Source: Steroidobacteraceae bacterium
Lineage (GTDB): Bacteria > Pseudomonadota > Gammaproteobacteria > Steroidobacterales > Steroidobacteraceae
DNA: 35,793 nt
Assembly: GCA_027456085.1 (NCBI GenBank)
Contig: DAIDVO010000112.1
Location: forward strand, 1 to 35,793
Reading direction: 5' to 3'
In this document: one piece after another, positions 1 through 10,056 of the stretch
Layout: every line of letters starts with the position of its first letter
How positions within the stretch are numbered: position 1 is the stretch's first letter
The notes under the pieces: model-generated
What the model was told of the DNA's origin: nothing
Seen by the model: the letters and a program-made list of their open reading frames with translations, nothing else
The model's database searches: none
Made by a program: the position numbers and the translations under genes

Positions 1-1052
1 CCGAGCGCGACGCCGAAATTGCGCAGCACGGTCGAATCGGTGAGGTCGCGCTGCCAGCGGGAGATCGGTAATTTCTCGGCGAAGTGGGACAAGAGCGCGT
101 TCGCAATGCCGAGATTGCCTTCGGCGTTCTCGAAGTCGATCGGATTGATCTTGTGCGGCATCGTCGACGAGCCCACCTCGCCCTCGACGGCGCGCTGTTT
201 GAAGTAGCCGAGGGAGATGTAGCTCCACATGTCGCGCGCGAGATCCAGCAGCACCGTATTGGCGCGCATCACGGCGTGGGAATACTCCGCGATCCAGTCG
301 TGCGGCTCGATCTGGGTCGTGTACGCGTTCGGGCGCAGATCGAGCGACTCGATGAATGCGGCGCTGAACGCCTCCCAGTCGACGCCCGGCAGCGCCGCGA
401 CGTGCGCGTTGAAATTGCCGACCGCGCCGTTCATTTTGCCGAGTATCGGCACCGCTGCGATGCCGGCACGCTGCGCGCGCAGGCGCGCGGCGAAATTCGC
501 CATTTCCTTGCCCATCGTCGTGGGGGTCGCCGTTTGCCCGTGCGTGCGGCCGAGCATGCCCGCGTCCGCGTGACGGCTCGCGAGACTCTCGAGCATCGAG
601 CGCAATTCGTCGATCAGCGGGAGAAGGACCCGCACGCGCGCGGCCTTGAGCATCAAGGCGTACGCGAGGTTGTTGATGTCCTCGGAGGTGCAGCCGAAAT
701 GCACCCATTCCAATTCGGCGGGCGACGCGCCGCGCGACTCGAGCTCGGCGCGCATCCAATATTCGACGGCTTTCACGTCGTGATTCGTCCGCGCCTCGAT
801 TTGCTTGATCGCCGCGACGTCGGTCGCGGACGGATCCGCGGCGAGGCCCTGAAGCCACGCGCAGCACGGCGGCGGCAGCGCCGCGAGCGCTTCGCGCGCG
901 GGACCTTGCGCGAGCGCGAGGAGCCAGGCGCATTCGACGCGCGTCCGCTCCCGCATCAGCCCCGCTTCGCAGAACAGCGATCGAATGGCCGTCAGCTTGC
1001 CGGCATAGCGCCCGTCCAGAGGCGAAAGTGCGTCGATGGGGCGCGTAGACAT
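1..1052 (-). CDS. purB: adenylosuccinate lyase (partial, runs off the window start)
   Basis: Reverse-strand translation from ATG at 1052: MSTRPIDALSPLDGRYAGKLTAIRSLF...; contains the lyase signature GSSTMPHKINPIDFENAEG. Absent from the ORF track because it has no stop inside the window. Confidence 0.95.
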   Translation of the reverse strand, partial: MSTRPIDALSPLDGRYAGKLTAIRSLFCEAGLMRERTRVECAWLLALAQGPAREALAALPPPCCAWLQGLAADPSATDVAAIKQIEARTNHDVKAVEYWMRAELESRGASPAELEWVHFGCTSEDINNLAYALMLKAARVRVLLPLIDELRSMLESLASRHADAGMLGRTHGQTATPTTMGKEMANFAARLRAQRAGIAAVPILGKMNGAVGNFNAHVAALPGVDWEAFSAAFIESLDLRPNAYTTQIEPHDWIAEYSHAVMRANTVLLDLARDMWSYISLGYFKQRAVEGEVGSSTMPHKINPIDFENAEGNLGIANALLSHFAEKLPISRWQRDLTDSTVLRNFGVAL

Positions 1053-1104
1053 CGGAGTGTGAAGCCCGTGAATGATAGAATGCCGGCATATTACCGCAAT
1101 CGGC

Positions 1105-2523
1105 ATGAACCCGCGGGGACGCACCGTGAAGACCGCCGGCTTTCGCATTGAGTACGACAGTATGGGCGCCGTGGAGGTGCCTGAGACGGCGCTATGGGGC
1201 GCGGCCACCGCGCGCGCCTTGCGGAACTTTCCGCCGAGCGGCCTGCGGCTGCCGCGCGGGTTCATCCACGCGCTCGGGCTGATCAAAAGCTGCGCGGCGG
1301 CCGCCAACGCCGAGCTCGGCGATCTGCCGGCCGAGATGGCCGCGGCGATTCAAGGCGCCGCGGACGAAGTCGCGGCGGGCATGCACGACGATCAATTTCC
1401 GGTGGACTTGTTTCAAACCGGCTCGGGAACGAGCACCAACATGAACGCGAACGAGGTCATCGCCGCACTCGCGGGGCGGCGGATCGCGGCGCGCGTGCAT
1501 CCGAACGACCACGTGAACATGGCCCAGAGCAGCAACGACGTCATGCCGACGGCGATCCACGTCGCCGCGGTCCTCGCGCTGCAGGAACGGCTGCTGCCCG
1601 CGGTCGCGCACGTCGGTGCGACTCTCGGTGCGCGCATTCCCGCGCTGTGCGCGGTCGTCAAGACCGGCCGTACGCACTTGATGGACGCCGTGCCGCTGAC
1701 GCTGGGCCAGGAACTCGGCGGCTGGAAGGCTCAATTCGACGCCTGTCGCGATCGGTTGACCGCGGCGCTGCCGCGCCTGCTCGCATTGGCGCAGGGCGGC
1801 ACGGCGGTCGGCACAGGCCTCAATGCGCGGCCGGAGTTCGGCCGGGCTTTCACACGGCTGCTCGCGCGGCGCACCGCGACGGATTTCACCGCGAGCGACA
1901 ATTATTTCGCGGCGATCTCCGGACAGGAGACTGCCGTGGAATTGTCGGGAGCTCTGAAGGTTCTTGCGGTGGTCTCGATGAAAGTGGCGAACGATCTGCG
2001 CTGGATGAACAGCGGCCCGCTCGCCGGCCTCGCGGAGATTTCGCTTCCGGCCCTGCAGCCGGGCAGCAGCATCATGCCCGGCAAGGTCAATCCGGTCGTG
2101 CCGGAGGCGGTCGCGATGATCGCCGCGCAAGTGATCGGCAACGATGCGGCGATCGCAATCGCCGCACAGTCGGGTAATTTTCAATTGAACGTGATGCTGC
2201 CGGTGATCGCGTATAATTTGCTGCAGAGTATCGAGCTGCTCGCGATCGCGTGCCGCAATTTGGCCGACAAGGCGCTTGCGGATTTCACCGTGAACGAGGC
2301 CGGGCTGAGACGCGCGCTCGAGCGCAATCCGATTCTGGTGACCGCGCTGAACCGCTCGATCGGCTACGAGAGGGGCGCCGCCATCGCGAAGAGGGCCTAC
2401 GTCGCAGGCCGGCCGATCGCCGCGATTGCCGCCGAGATGACCGATCTGTCCGCCGCGGATCTCGCGCGTCTCCTTGATCCGCTCCAATTGACGAAGCGCG
2501 CCGGCCCCGGCGGCGCCGCTTGA
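1105..2523 (+). CDS. fumC: class II fumarate hydratase
   Basis: FRIEYDSMGAVEVPETALWGAATARA N-terminus and GSSIMPGKVNPVVPEA fumarase/aspartase signature. Start chosen at the in-frame ATG 1105 within ORF 1072..2523. Confidence 0.93.
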   Translation: MNPRGRTVKTAGFRIEYDSMGAVEVPETALWGAATARALRNFPPSGLRLPRGFIHALGLIKSCAAAANAELGDLPAEMAAAIQGAADEVAAGMHDDQFPVDLFQTGSGTSTNMNANEVIAALAGRRIAARVHPNDHVNMAQSSNDVMPTAIHVAAVLALQERLLPAVAHVGATLGARIPALCAVVKTGRTHLMDAVPLTLGQELGGWKAQFDACRDRLTAALPRLLALAQGGTAVGTGLNARPEFGRAFTRLLARRTATDFTASDNYFAAISGQETAVELSGALKVLAVVSMKVANDLRWMNSGPLAGLAEISLPALQPGSSIMPGKVNPVVPEAVAMIAAQVIGNDAAIAIAAQSGNFQLNVMLPVIAYNLLQSIELLAIACRNLADKALADFTVNEAGLRRALERNPILVTALNRSIGYERGAAIAKRAYVAGRPIAAIAAEMTDLSAADLARLLDPLQLTKRAGPGGAA

Positions 2524-2530
2524 ACATTGC

Positions 2531-3181
2531 ATGACCGCTGCAAGTTATACGCGCGCACGCATCCGCAGTGCACTGAACCCCCGGGCCTCGCAGGCAGGCG
2601 ACGACATGCAGTGGCTCGCAGGTTCGACTGCGGCGGTGCGCGCGCTCGTGCGCAGCACGCTGCCCGCGCCGCCGATGCCCGCCGCGGTGCTGGTACCCTT
2701 GGTCGAACGCGGGCACGGGTTCTCCGTGCTGCTGACGCAGCGCGCGGCCACGCTGCGGGAACATGCGGGGCAGATCAGCTTTCCGGGCGGGCGCATCGAG
2801 CCCGAAGACCCGGACGCATGGCATGCGGCGCTGCGCGAGGCGCGCGAGGAAATCGGCCTCGCACCGGAGTTCGTCGAGTTTGCGGGCTATCTGCCGGATC
2901 ACCTGATCATGACGGGATACCGGGTGACACCGGTCGTCGGATTCGTCGATCCGCGCTACGCGCTCGAACTCGAAGCGTCCGAGGTGGACGATGCGTTCGA
3001 GGTGCCGCTGGCATTCGTATTGGACCCGGCGAATCATTTGCCGCGCATGCGCCGCGTCGGCGACATAGACATTCCGGTCTTCGACATTCCGTACGGCAAG
3101 CGGCGCATTTGGGGCGCGACCTCGGCAATGCTGCTGACGCTGCGGCGCCAGCTCACCGAACGCGGATCCGCGCCGCAATGA
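2531..3181 (+). CDS. Nudix hydrolase, CoA pyrophosphatase (NudL-like)
   Basis: LTQRAATLREHAGQISFPGGRIEPEDPDAWHAALREAREEIGL: Nudix box plus CoA-pyrophosphatase-type upstream motif. Confidence 0.88.
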   Translation: MTAASYTRARIRSALNPRASQAGDDMQWLAGSTAAVRALVRSTLPAPPMPAAVLVPLVERGHGFSVLLTQRAATLREHAGQISFPGGRIEPEDPDAWHAALREAREEIGLAPEFVEFAGYLPDHLIMTGYRVTPVVGFVDPRYALELEASEVDDAFEVPLAFVLDPANHLPRMRRVGDIDIPVFDIPYGKRRIWGATSAMLLTLRRQLTERGSAPQ

Positions 3182-3975
3182 CCGATTCGATGGGCGAGTT
3201 GCTCGCGATCATGGCGCGGCTGCGCGGCGCCGGGGGCTGCCCGTGGGACCGCGCACAGACTTTCGCGTCGATCGCGCGTTACACGATCGAAGAAGCGTAT
3301 GAGGTCGCCGACGCGATCGAGAGCGAGGATCCCGCGCACTTGAGATCCGAACTCGGCGATCTCCTGTTTCAGGTCGTGTTCCAGTCCCAGATCGCAAGCG
3401 AACAGGGGCATTTCGATTTCGCGGCCGTCGCAGCCTCGATCTGCGACAAACTGGTGCGCCGTCACCCGCATGTGTTCGAAAGCGGCGTGAGCATGACGGC
3501 CGAAGAGCAAAGCGCGGCATGGGAGGGGATCAAAGCGCGGGAGCGCCGCGCCGCGGGCGCCGCGGGCGCCGCGAGCCGCGTGGACGAGGTGCCCCGATCG
3601 CTGCCGGCGTTGATGAGGACGCACAAGCTGGGGGCGCGGGCGGCTCACGCCGGGTTCGATTTTACCGAGCCTGGCGGCGCCGCGGCCAATGTCGCCGAGG
3701 AACTTGCGGAAGTGCTCGCGGCGGCCGCGGAGGGGCGGGCGGAGCTGCGCGCGGCGCGCGTCTTCGAGGAATTGGGCGATTTGCTGTTCGCAGCGGCGAA
3801 TTTGGCGCGCAAGCTCGGTGTCGATGCGGAGGCGGCGCTGCGCGCGGCGAATGCGAAATTCGAGCGGCGTGTCCGCGGCATGGAATCGCTGGCGGCCGCG
3901 CGCGGGCTGGACTTCGCGAGCTTGGGTCTTGCGGCGCAGGAAGCTCTTTGGCACGAAGCGAAGCTCGCCGAATGA
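3178..3975 (+). CDS. mazG: nucleoside triphosphate pyrophosphohydrolase
   Basis: MTDSMGELLAIMARLRGAGGCPWDRAQTFASIARYTIEEAYEVADAIE...; ATGA overlap with the preceding Nudix stop. Confidence 0.92.
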   Translation: MTDSMGELLAIMARLRGAGGCPWDRAQTFASIARYTIEEAYEVADAIESEDPAHLRSELGDLLFQVVFQSQIASEQGHFDFAAVAASICDKLVRRHPHVFESGVSMTAEEQSAAWEGIKARERRAAGAAGAASRVDEVPRSLPALMRTHKLGARAAHAGFDFTEPGGAAANVAEELAEVLAAAAEGRAELRAARVFEELGDLLFAAANLARKLGVDAEAALRAANAKFERRVRGMESLAAARGLDFASLGLAAQEALWHEAKLAE

Positions 3976-4006
3976 GGGCTGCGCGCCGCCGCGATCGAGC
4001 CTTGGC

Positions 4007-5573
4007 TCAGACGTTGAAGCGAATCCCCTGGGCCAACGGCAGTTCCGCGCTCCAGTTGATCGTCGTCGTTTGCCGGCGCATATAGGCTTTCCACGCGTCG
4101 GAACCGGCTTCGCGGCCGCCGCCGGTGTCCTTCTCGCCGCCGAATGCACCGCCGATTTCCGCGCCGGAAGTGCCGAGGTTCACGTTCGCGATGCCGCAAT
4201 CGCTGCCCTGTGCCGACAAGAAGCGCTCGGCGGCCTGCAGACGGTCCGTGAATATCGCCGACGATAGCCCATAGGGCACCGCGTTTTGCAGCGCCACGGC
4301 CTCGTCGAGGTCCTGGTAGGCGACGAGATACAGGATCGGCGCGAAGGTCTCATGCTGCACGATCGGCATGTCCGCCGTTGCGCGCACCAGCGCGGGCTCG
4401 ACGAAGTGGCCCGGACGGTCGAGCGCGCGGCCTCCGTACAGTACCTTCCCACCCTGCGATTTGGCGGCGGCGATCGATGCCTGGTACTGCTTGACAGCGC
4501 CGTCATCGATCAGCGGCCCCATCAGCGTGGCCGCATCCAGCGGATCCCCGATGCGCACCTGGCCGTAGGCCGCGATCAGCCGCCGCTCGAGCTCCGCGGC
4601 GCGCGACTCGTGCACGAGCACGCGGCGCGTCGTCGTACAGCGCTGGCCGGCGGTGCCGACCGCGCCGAACACGATCGCGGGGACCGCAAGGTCCATGTTT
4701 GCGGTTTCATCGACGATGATCGCGTTGTTGCCGCCGAGCTCCAACAGGCTCTTGCCGAGCCGTTCCGCGACGCGCACGCCGATGCGGCGGCCGACCTGCG
4801 TCGAGCCGGTGAATGAAACCAGTGCGACGCGCCGGTCGTCGACGAATTTCTCGGCGAGCTCGGTGCCGGCGTCGATGAACAGTTGGAAAATGGCCGGCAG
4901 CGAATGGCGTTCGAGAACGCGGTTGCAGATCCTCTGCACCGCGAGCGCGCACAGCGCGGTTTTCGGCGAAGGTTTCCAAACGGTCGCGTTGCCGCATATC
5001 GCGGCGATGAACGCGTTCCAAGACCACACCGCGACCGGAAAGTTGAATGCGGAAATCACGCCGACGACACCGAGCGGATGCCATTGATCGTACATCCGAT
5101 GCTGGCTGCGCTCGGAGTGCATCGTCGAGCCGTACAGCATGCGCGATTGGCCGACGGCGAAGTCGGCGATGTCGATCATCTCTTGTACTTCGCCGTCGCC
5201 CTCGGCCTTGATTTTGCCGTTTTCCAGCGAAACGAGGCTGCCCAAAGCGCTCTTGAACGTGCGCAGCTCTGCGCCGATCAGCCGAACCGCTTCGCCGCGC
5301 TTAGGCGCCGGGACCAGGGCCCAGCGATTTGCCGCCGCGACTGCGGACGCGACGACGTGTTCATAGTCCGCGGCCGTAGCCGCACGGACCTGCGCGAGTC
5401 TTGCGCCGGTCGACGGATTGTGCGAATCGATCAGCGGGCCCGCGCCTGCGTCGTTCCAGCCGTGGCTCGCGCTCCAGGCGCCGCCGTTGACGGCGCCCAA
5501 GCCGAGCGCCTCCAGCGGATCCTGCAGCGCTGCCGCATCGTTGATCGATCGGGAATCCTTCATATTGACCATG
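4007..5573 (-). CDS. amaB: aldehyde dehydrogenase, ALDH7/alpha-aminoadipic semialdehyde dehydrogenase type
   Basis: [42 protein letters not shown] and [40 protein letters not shown] are ALDH7-like. Start taken at ATG 5573 ([12 protein letters not shown]). Confidence 0.82.
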
Positions 5574-5761
5574 GGTGGTTCTCGTACAGCGCTCGGACGG
5601 ATTTGGATGCGGCGGCATTTTGGCGCGCGCGCGCGCGCAATGCCACCTGAATTCGCAGCTGCATGGGGATCCGAGGCGCCACAAACAAGGGCGCGCCGCG
5701 CACTTTGCATCGATCGTTCGCTTTGCACCCGGTTCGGCCTGTGTGTAGCATCCGGAATTCC

Positions 5762-7138
5762 ATGTCAAAAAGTGCCCTATTGACGAACTGGCATCCGGCG
5801 AGCTGGCAAAGCCGCCCGGCGGCCCAACAGCCGAGATATTCGCAGCCGGCGGTTTTGGAGCGCACGATTGCCGCTTTGAGCCGGCTTCCGCCGCTGGTCG
5901 TCTCCTGGGAGATCGAGGCGCTGCGCACCAAACTCGCGCAGGCCGAACGCGGCGAACAATTCTTGCTGCAGGGCGGCGATTGCGCCGAAAGCTTCGACGA
6001 TTGCGAATCCGACAATATCGCGCGCCGGCTGAAAATCCTTCTGCAGATGAGTCTCGTCATCCTGCAGGGAATGAAAAAGCCGGTGATCCGGGTCGGACGC
6101 TTCGCCGGCCAGTACGCGAAGCCGCGCTCGGCGGAGACGGAGACGCGCGACGGCCTCACGCTGCCGTGTTATCGCGGCGACAATGTGAATCGCCCGGGCT
6201 TCAGCCTCGCCGAACGCGAGCCGGACCCCACGCTGCTGCTGCGCGGCTACGAGCGCGCGTCGCTGACGTTGAATTTCGTAAGGGCGCTGATCGACGGCGG
6301 ATTCGCCGACCTGCATCATCCGGAATATTGGGATTTGGGCTTCCTGCGCCACTCGCCGTTGCGCGACGCGTATCAAGGCATCGTCGATTCGATCGCGGAG
6401 TCGCTGGATTTTTTCGAGTCCATGAGCGGTCTGCGCGTACATGCGGCTACTCGCTGCGACTTCTACACGAGCCACGAAGGGCTGCACCTGCTGTCGGAAC
6501 AGGCGCAGACGCGCTACATCGAGCGGCAAAAGCGCTGGTACAACCTGTCGACGCACATGCCGTGGATCGGCATGCGCACGGCTAATATCGATGGCGCGCA
6601 CATCGAGTATTTCCGCGGCATTGCCAATCCGATCGGTGTAAAGGTCGGTGCGGCGATGAGCGCCGAGTGGCTGCAGGAGCTCGTGCAGGTCCTGAATCCT
6701 CAGAATGAACCGGGGCGGCTGACGCTGATCCATAGGTTCGGGGCGAAGGATATCGAAAAGCGGCTGCCTGAGGTCATTCGCGCGGTGCGCGCGACGGGCT
6801 CGCGCGTGCTGTGGGTGTGCGATCCGATGCACGGCAATACGGAGACGACCGCGGGCGGAATCAAGACGCGGCGGTTCGAGAACATTCTCGCCGAGGTGGA
6901 GGCCGCTTTCCGGATTCACGAGGACTGTGGTTCGATGCTCGGTGGGGTGCACATCGAATTGACCGGCGAGGATGTCACCGAATGTATCGGCGGTGCACGT
7001 GGGCTTGCCGAGGCGGATCTTGCGCGCGCGTACAAGAGCGCCGTGGACCCACGTCTGAACGGCGAGCAATCCTTGGAACTCGCGATGCGAATCGCCCAGC
7101 ACGCGGCCGCCAAAAGACGATCCGCGAAACGCTCCTAA
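5762..7138 (+). CDS. class II (plant-type) 3-deoxy-7-phosphoheptulonate synthase
   Basis: [26 protein letters not shown]...[14 protein letters not shown]...[18 protein letters not shown]...[12 protein letters not shown]; class II DAHP synthase motifs. Confidence 0.95.
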   Translation: MSKSALLTNWHPASWQSRPAAQQPRYSQPAVLERTIAALSRLPPLVVSWEIEALRTKLAQAERGEQFLLQGGDCAESFDDCESDNIARRLKILLQMSLVILQGMKKPVIRVGRFAGQYAKPRSAETETRDGLTLPCYRGDNVNRPGFSLAEREPDPTLLLRGYERASLTLNFVRALIDGGFADLHHPEYWDLGFLRHSPLRDAYQGIVDSIAESLDFFESMSGLRVHAATRCDFYTSHEGLHLLSEQAQTRYIERQKRWYNLSTHMPWIGMRTANIDGAHIEYFRGIANPIGVKVGAAMSAEWLQELVQVLNPQNEPGRLTLIHRFGAKDIEKRLPEVIRAVRATGSRVLWVCDPMHGNTETTAGGIKTRRFENILAEVEAAFRIHEDCGSMLGGVHIELTGEDVTECIGGARGLAEADLARAYKSAVDPRLNGEQSLELAMRIAQHAAAKRRSAKRS

Positions 7139-7204
7139 GCGGCCTTGCAACGTCGTTGTCATAATAGAATAACTTTAGATTAAATAGATAGTTACGTTAT
7201 TAAT

Positions 7205-7219
7205 CGAGAATTATTCTCG
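7205..7219. repeat. inverted repeat CGAGAAT-T-ATTCTCG
   Basis: Read directly: 7-nt arms around 1 nt, in an AT-rich stretch downstream of the DAHP synthase. Confidence 0.6.
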
Positions 7220-7239
7220 CTTAGGCGTACGCGTTTTTC

Positions 7240-7565
7240 GAAACCCGGCTTGCCTCGATGCGCCCAGATGTTATTCTCCCACCCCCGGTACAGCTCCCGC
7301 CCGTAAACGCTGCAGCGCCGTAGATCCTAAAGGCATAGCCCCGTGTATCGCCTGACGGTGTCACCGACGCGCAAATAATTCGGGCCGCGCCACGGAATTA
7401 ATGCGCCGTCGCCTGGTCCCAAGTCGGTACGGCGACGGTTCGGAACCGGTCAGAGTGGCTCGTCTGATGAACTGAGCCAAGGGTTAGGTTGCGCTCGGGT
7501 TAGTCCAAGTCCAGGCGCGATCGACGGCGGGCTACGCGGAACACCGCGTAGCCCGTTTTTTGTTA
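7240..7565 (+). ncRNA. candidate structured non-coding RNA / long leader ending at an intrinsic terminator
   Basis: No convincing CDS. Successive stems CCGTCGCC(7406-7413)/GGCGACGG(7431-7438), TGGCTC(7456-7461)/GAGCCA(7474-7479), then a perfect terminator hairpin. The 5' boundary is a guess. Confidence 0.3.
7529..7561 (+). terminator. Rho-independent terminator
   Basis: GGGCTACGCGG (7529-7539) AACA CCGCGTAGCCC (7544-7554) then GTTTTTT: perfect 11-bp stem plus U-tract. Confidence 0.9.
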
Positions 7566-7582
7566 GTGAATCCATACCTGCC

Positions 7583-8215
7583 ATGAACAGCGCCTTTGAT
7601 CCCGGCTGTCGCCGATGTCCGCGCCTCGCCGGCTTTCTCGACGCGGTGAAGCGCCAACAGGCGCACTATTTCTGCAAGCCTGTGCCGCCGTTCGGCGACC
7701 CGCGCGCGCGCTTGTTGATCGTCGGGCTCGCGCCCGGCATGCATGGCGCCAATCGAACCGGTCGGCCTTTCACCGGCGACTTCGCCGGCATACTTCTGTA
7801 TGAAACGCTGCACAAATTGGGTCTCGCGACCGCGCCTGTGTCCGTGTCCTCGGACGACGGCCTCGTGCTGTACGGCGCAAGGATCACGAACGCGGTCAAA
7901 TGCCTGCCGCCCGAAAACAAGCCGCTGCCGGAGGAAGTGAGGAACTGCAACGAATACCTGTTCGAGGAGTTGGCGCAAAGCCCGCATGCGCGCGTGATCC
8001 TGGCGCTCGGAACCGTCGCGCATGCGGCGGTCCTGCGCGCGTGCGGCAGGAGGCCGTCGCAGCTGCGTTTTGCCCACGGAGCCGCATACGCGCTGGGGGA
8101 ACGGCGAACCCTCGTCGACTCGTATCATTGCAGCCGCTACAACACGCAGACGCGCAGACTGACTACCGCGATGTTCGAGAACGTCGTCGAGCGAGCGGCC
8201 GAGCTCGCCGCATGA
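7583..8215 (+). CDS. family 5 uracil-DNA glycosylase (UdgB-like)
   Basis: LLIVGLAPGMHGANRTGRPFTGDFAG and DSYHCSRYNTQTRRLT motifs typical of family 5 UDG; N-terminal Cys motif CRRCPRL. Confidence 0.88.
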   Translation: MNSAFDPGCRRCPRLAGFLDAVKRQQAHYFCKPVPPFGDPRARLLIVGLAPGMHGANRTGRPFTGDFAGILLYETLHKLGLATAPVSVSSDDGLVLYGARITNAVKCLPPENKPLPEEVRNCNEYLFEELAQSPHARVILALGTVAHAAVLRACGRRPSQLRFAHGAAYALGERRTLVDSYHCSRYNTQTRRLTTAMFENVVERAAELAA

Positions 8216-10056
8216 GCGTGGAGGCGCCGCGATCGGACCCCATGAGCTTCGACGCCAAGTCGTTCGTCGACGGTTTGCCGGCGCGACCCGGCGTGTACCG
8301 CATGCTCGGCCCCGCCGACGAAGTGCTGTATGTCGGCAAAGCGCGCAGCTTGCGCAGCCGCGTCGCCTCTTATTTTCAGCCGGGCAACGTCCACCCCAAA
8401 GTCCACGCGCTCGTCGCGAAGACCGCGCGCATGGAAGTGACGATCACGAACTCCGACACCGAGGCCTTGCTCCTCGAGCTGAACCTGATCAAGAAGCACA
8501 GGCCGCGGTTCAACGTGATCCTGCGCGACGACAAGAGCTTCCCGTTTCTCTACGTTGCCGCGAATCACGATTACCCGCGACTCTGCCTCTACCGCGGATC
8601 GCGCAAGGAACGCGGAAAGTTCTTCGGCCCCTATCCGTCGGCGGGCGCGGTGCGCGCAACGCTGCATCAGCTGCAAAAGCTGTTCCGGCTGCGGGATTGC
8701 GCGGACTCGTATTTCGCGAACCGTTCGCGTCCGTGCCTGCAATACCAGATCCAACGCTGCACGGCACCATGCGTCGGCTTGATCTCCAAGGAGCGCTACG
8801 CCGCGGACGTCGCGGCCGCGGTCAAGGTGCTCGAGGGACGGAACGACGAAGTGAGTCGCGATTTGGCGCGGCGCATGGAGGAGGCGGCGGCACGCCTGGA
8901 CTTCGAAGAAGCCGCGCATGTTCGCGATCAACTGGCCAGCTTGAAGATGGTCCAGGCGCAGCAGATCGTGACCTCGGACCCGCGCCATGATGCGGACGTG
9001 ATTGCGGCCGCGCCCGGCAACGGCGAGTATTGCGTGGCCCTGATGTTCGTACGCGCCGGAAGGAGCCTCGGCAGCACGACATTCTTTCCGAAGGCGCCTC
9101 TGGCGGAACCGACCGAAGTCCTGGCCGCCTTCATCGCCCAATATTACGCGGAACGCGAGGCGCCGCCCGAAATCATCGTCGGCGAGGATTTCGAGGAGAT
9201 ACCGGTGCTCGAGGAGAGCCTCGGGGCGCGCTCTTCGCATCGCGTGCGCATTGCCGCTTCGGTGCGCGGCATCCGTGCGCGCTGGCTCGAAATGATGCAC
9301 AACAACGCGATTCAAGCGGTCAAGATGCGCAATCTCGCGCGCGCGAGCATCGAGGAAAATCTTGCCCAAATGCGCGAGATCTTCGATCTTCGCGCGACGC
9401 CGAAGCGTTTGGAGTGCTTCGACATCAGCCACACCGGCGGCACCGATACGATCGCGTCCTGCGTGGTTTTCGGCGCGGAAGGGCCTTTGAAGAGCGAGTA
9501 CCGGCGATTCAACATCGCCGGCATCGAGCCGGGCGACGACTACGCCGCCATGTACCAGGCGCTCACGCGCCGCTACAAAAGAGTGCTCGCCGGCGAACTG
9601 CCGGCTCCCGACGTCGTCCTGATCGACGGCGGCAAGGGACAGTTGGCGCAGGCCGCGCGCGTGTTCGCAGAGCTGGAACTGAAGGGCATCACGTTGATCG
9701 GCGTCGCCAAAGGCGCGGATCGGCGCGCAGGGCAGGAGCAACTGTTCTTGTTGGGCCGCGACACGCCGACTATACTGCCCCCGGACTCCAGCGCCCTGCA
9801 TTTGATTCAGCGCGTGCGCGACGAGGCGCACCGGTTTGCGATCGCGGGTCACCGGCGCAAACGCGCGAAGCGGCACAACCGCTCGATACTCGAAACCATA
9901 CCGGGATTGGGACCCGTGAAACGACGCGAGCTGCTGAAACAATTCGGTGGATTGCAAGGGGTACTGCGTGCCGGTATCGATGATTTCCTGCAGATCCGGG
10001 GCCTCGGCCCGCGCCTCGCGGAGGTGATCTATGAACACCTCCACCCGGGCCGGTGA
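8212..10056 (+). CDS. uvrC: excinuclease ABC subunit C
   Basis: GIY-YIG start PARPGVYRMLGPADEVLYVGKARSLRSRVASYF; UVR region; C-terminal helix-hairpin-helix IPGLGPVKRRELLKQFGG. ATGA overlap with the UDG gene. Confidence 0.96.
   Translation: MSVEAPRSDPMSFDAKSFVDGLPARPGVYRMLGPADEVLYVGKARSLRSRVASYFQPGNVHPKVHALVAKTARMEVTITNSDTEALLLELNLIKKHRPRFNVILRDDKSFPFLYVAANHDYPRLCLYRGSRKERGKFFGPYPSAGAVRATLHQLQKLFRLRDCADSYFANRSRPCLQYQIQRCTAPCVGLISKERYAADVAAAVKVLEGRNDEVSRDLARRMEEAAARLDFEEAAHVRDQLASLKMVQAQQIVTSDPRHDADVIAAAPGNGEYCVALMFVRAGRSLGSTTFFPKAPLAEPTEVLAAFIAQYYAEREAPPEIIVGEDFEEIPVLEESLGARSSHRVRIAASVRGIRARWLEMMHNNAIQAVKMRNLARASIEENLAQMREIFDLRATPKRLECFDISHTGGTDTIASCVVFGAEGPLKSEYRRFNIAGIEPGDDYAAMYQALTRRYKRVLAGELPAPDVVLIDGGKGQLAQAARVFAELELKGITLIGVAKGADRRAGQEQLFLLGRDTPTILPPDSSALHLIQRVRDEAHRFAIAGHRRKRAKRHNRSILETIPGLGPVKRRELLKQFGGLQGVLRAGIDDFLQIRGLGPRLAEVIYEHLHPGR

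Noticed and set aside
1192-2532. 446-aa minus-strand ORF antisense to fumC (and similar long antisense ORFs at 5777-7162, 18077-19405, 22441-23586, 24609-26405, 33152-34678)
   Set aside because: Each is opposite a well-recognised gene and has Arg-rich low-information translation; GC-bias artefacts.
3544-3582. Tandem GCCGCGGGC-like repeats inside mazG
   Set aside because: Encodes an Ala/Gly-rich inter-domain linker in an intact reading frame; local codon repetition.
5624-5637. GCGCGCGCGCGCGC dinucleotide run upstream of the ALDH7 gene
   Set aside because: Short simple repeat expected in GC-rich DNA; no evidence of function.
7463-7510. CTGATGA string suggesting a hammerhead ribozyme in the 7.1-7.6 kb intergenic region
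   Set aside because: The required GAAA partner and the flanking stems I and III are not present in the right order; likely chance.
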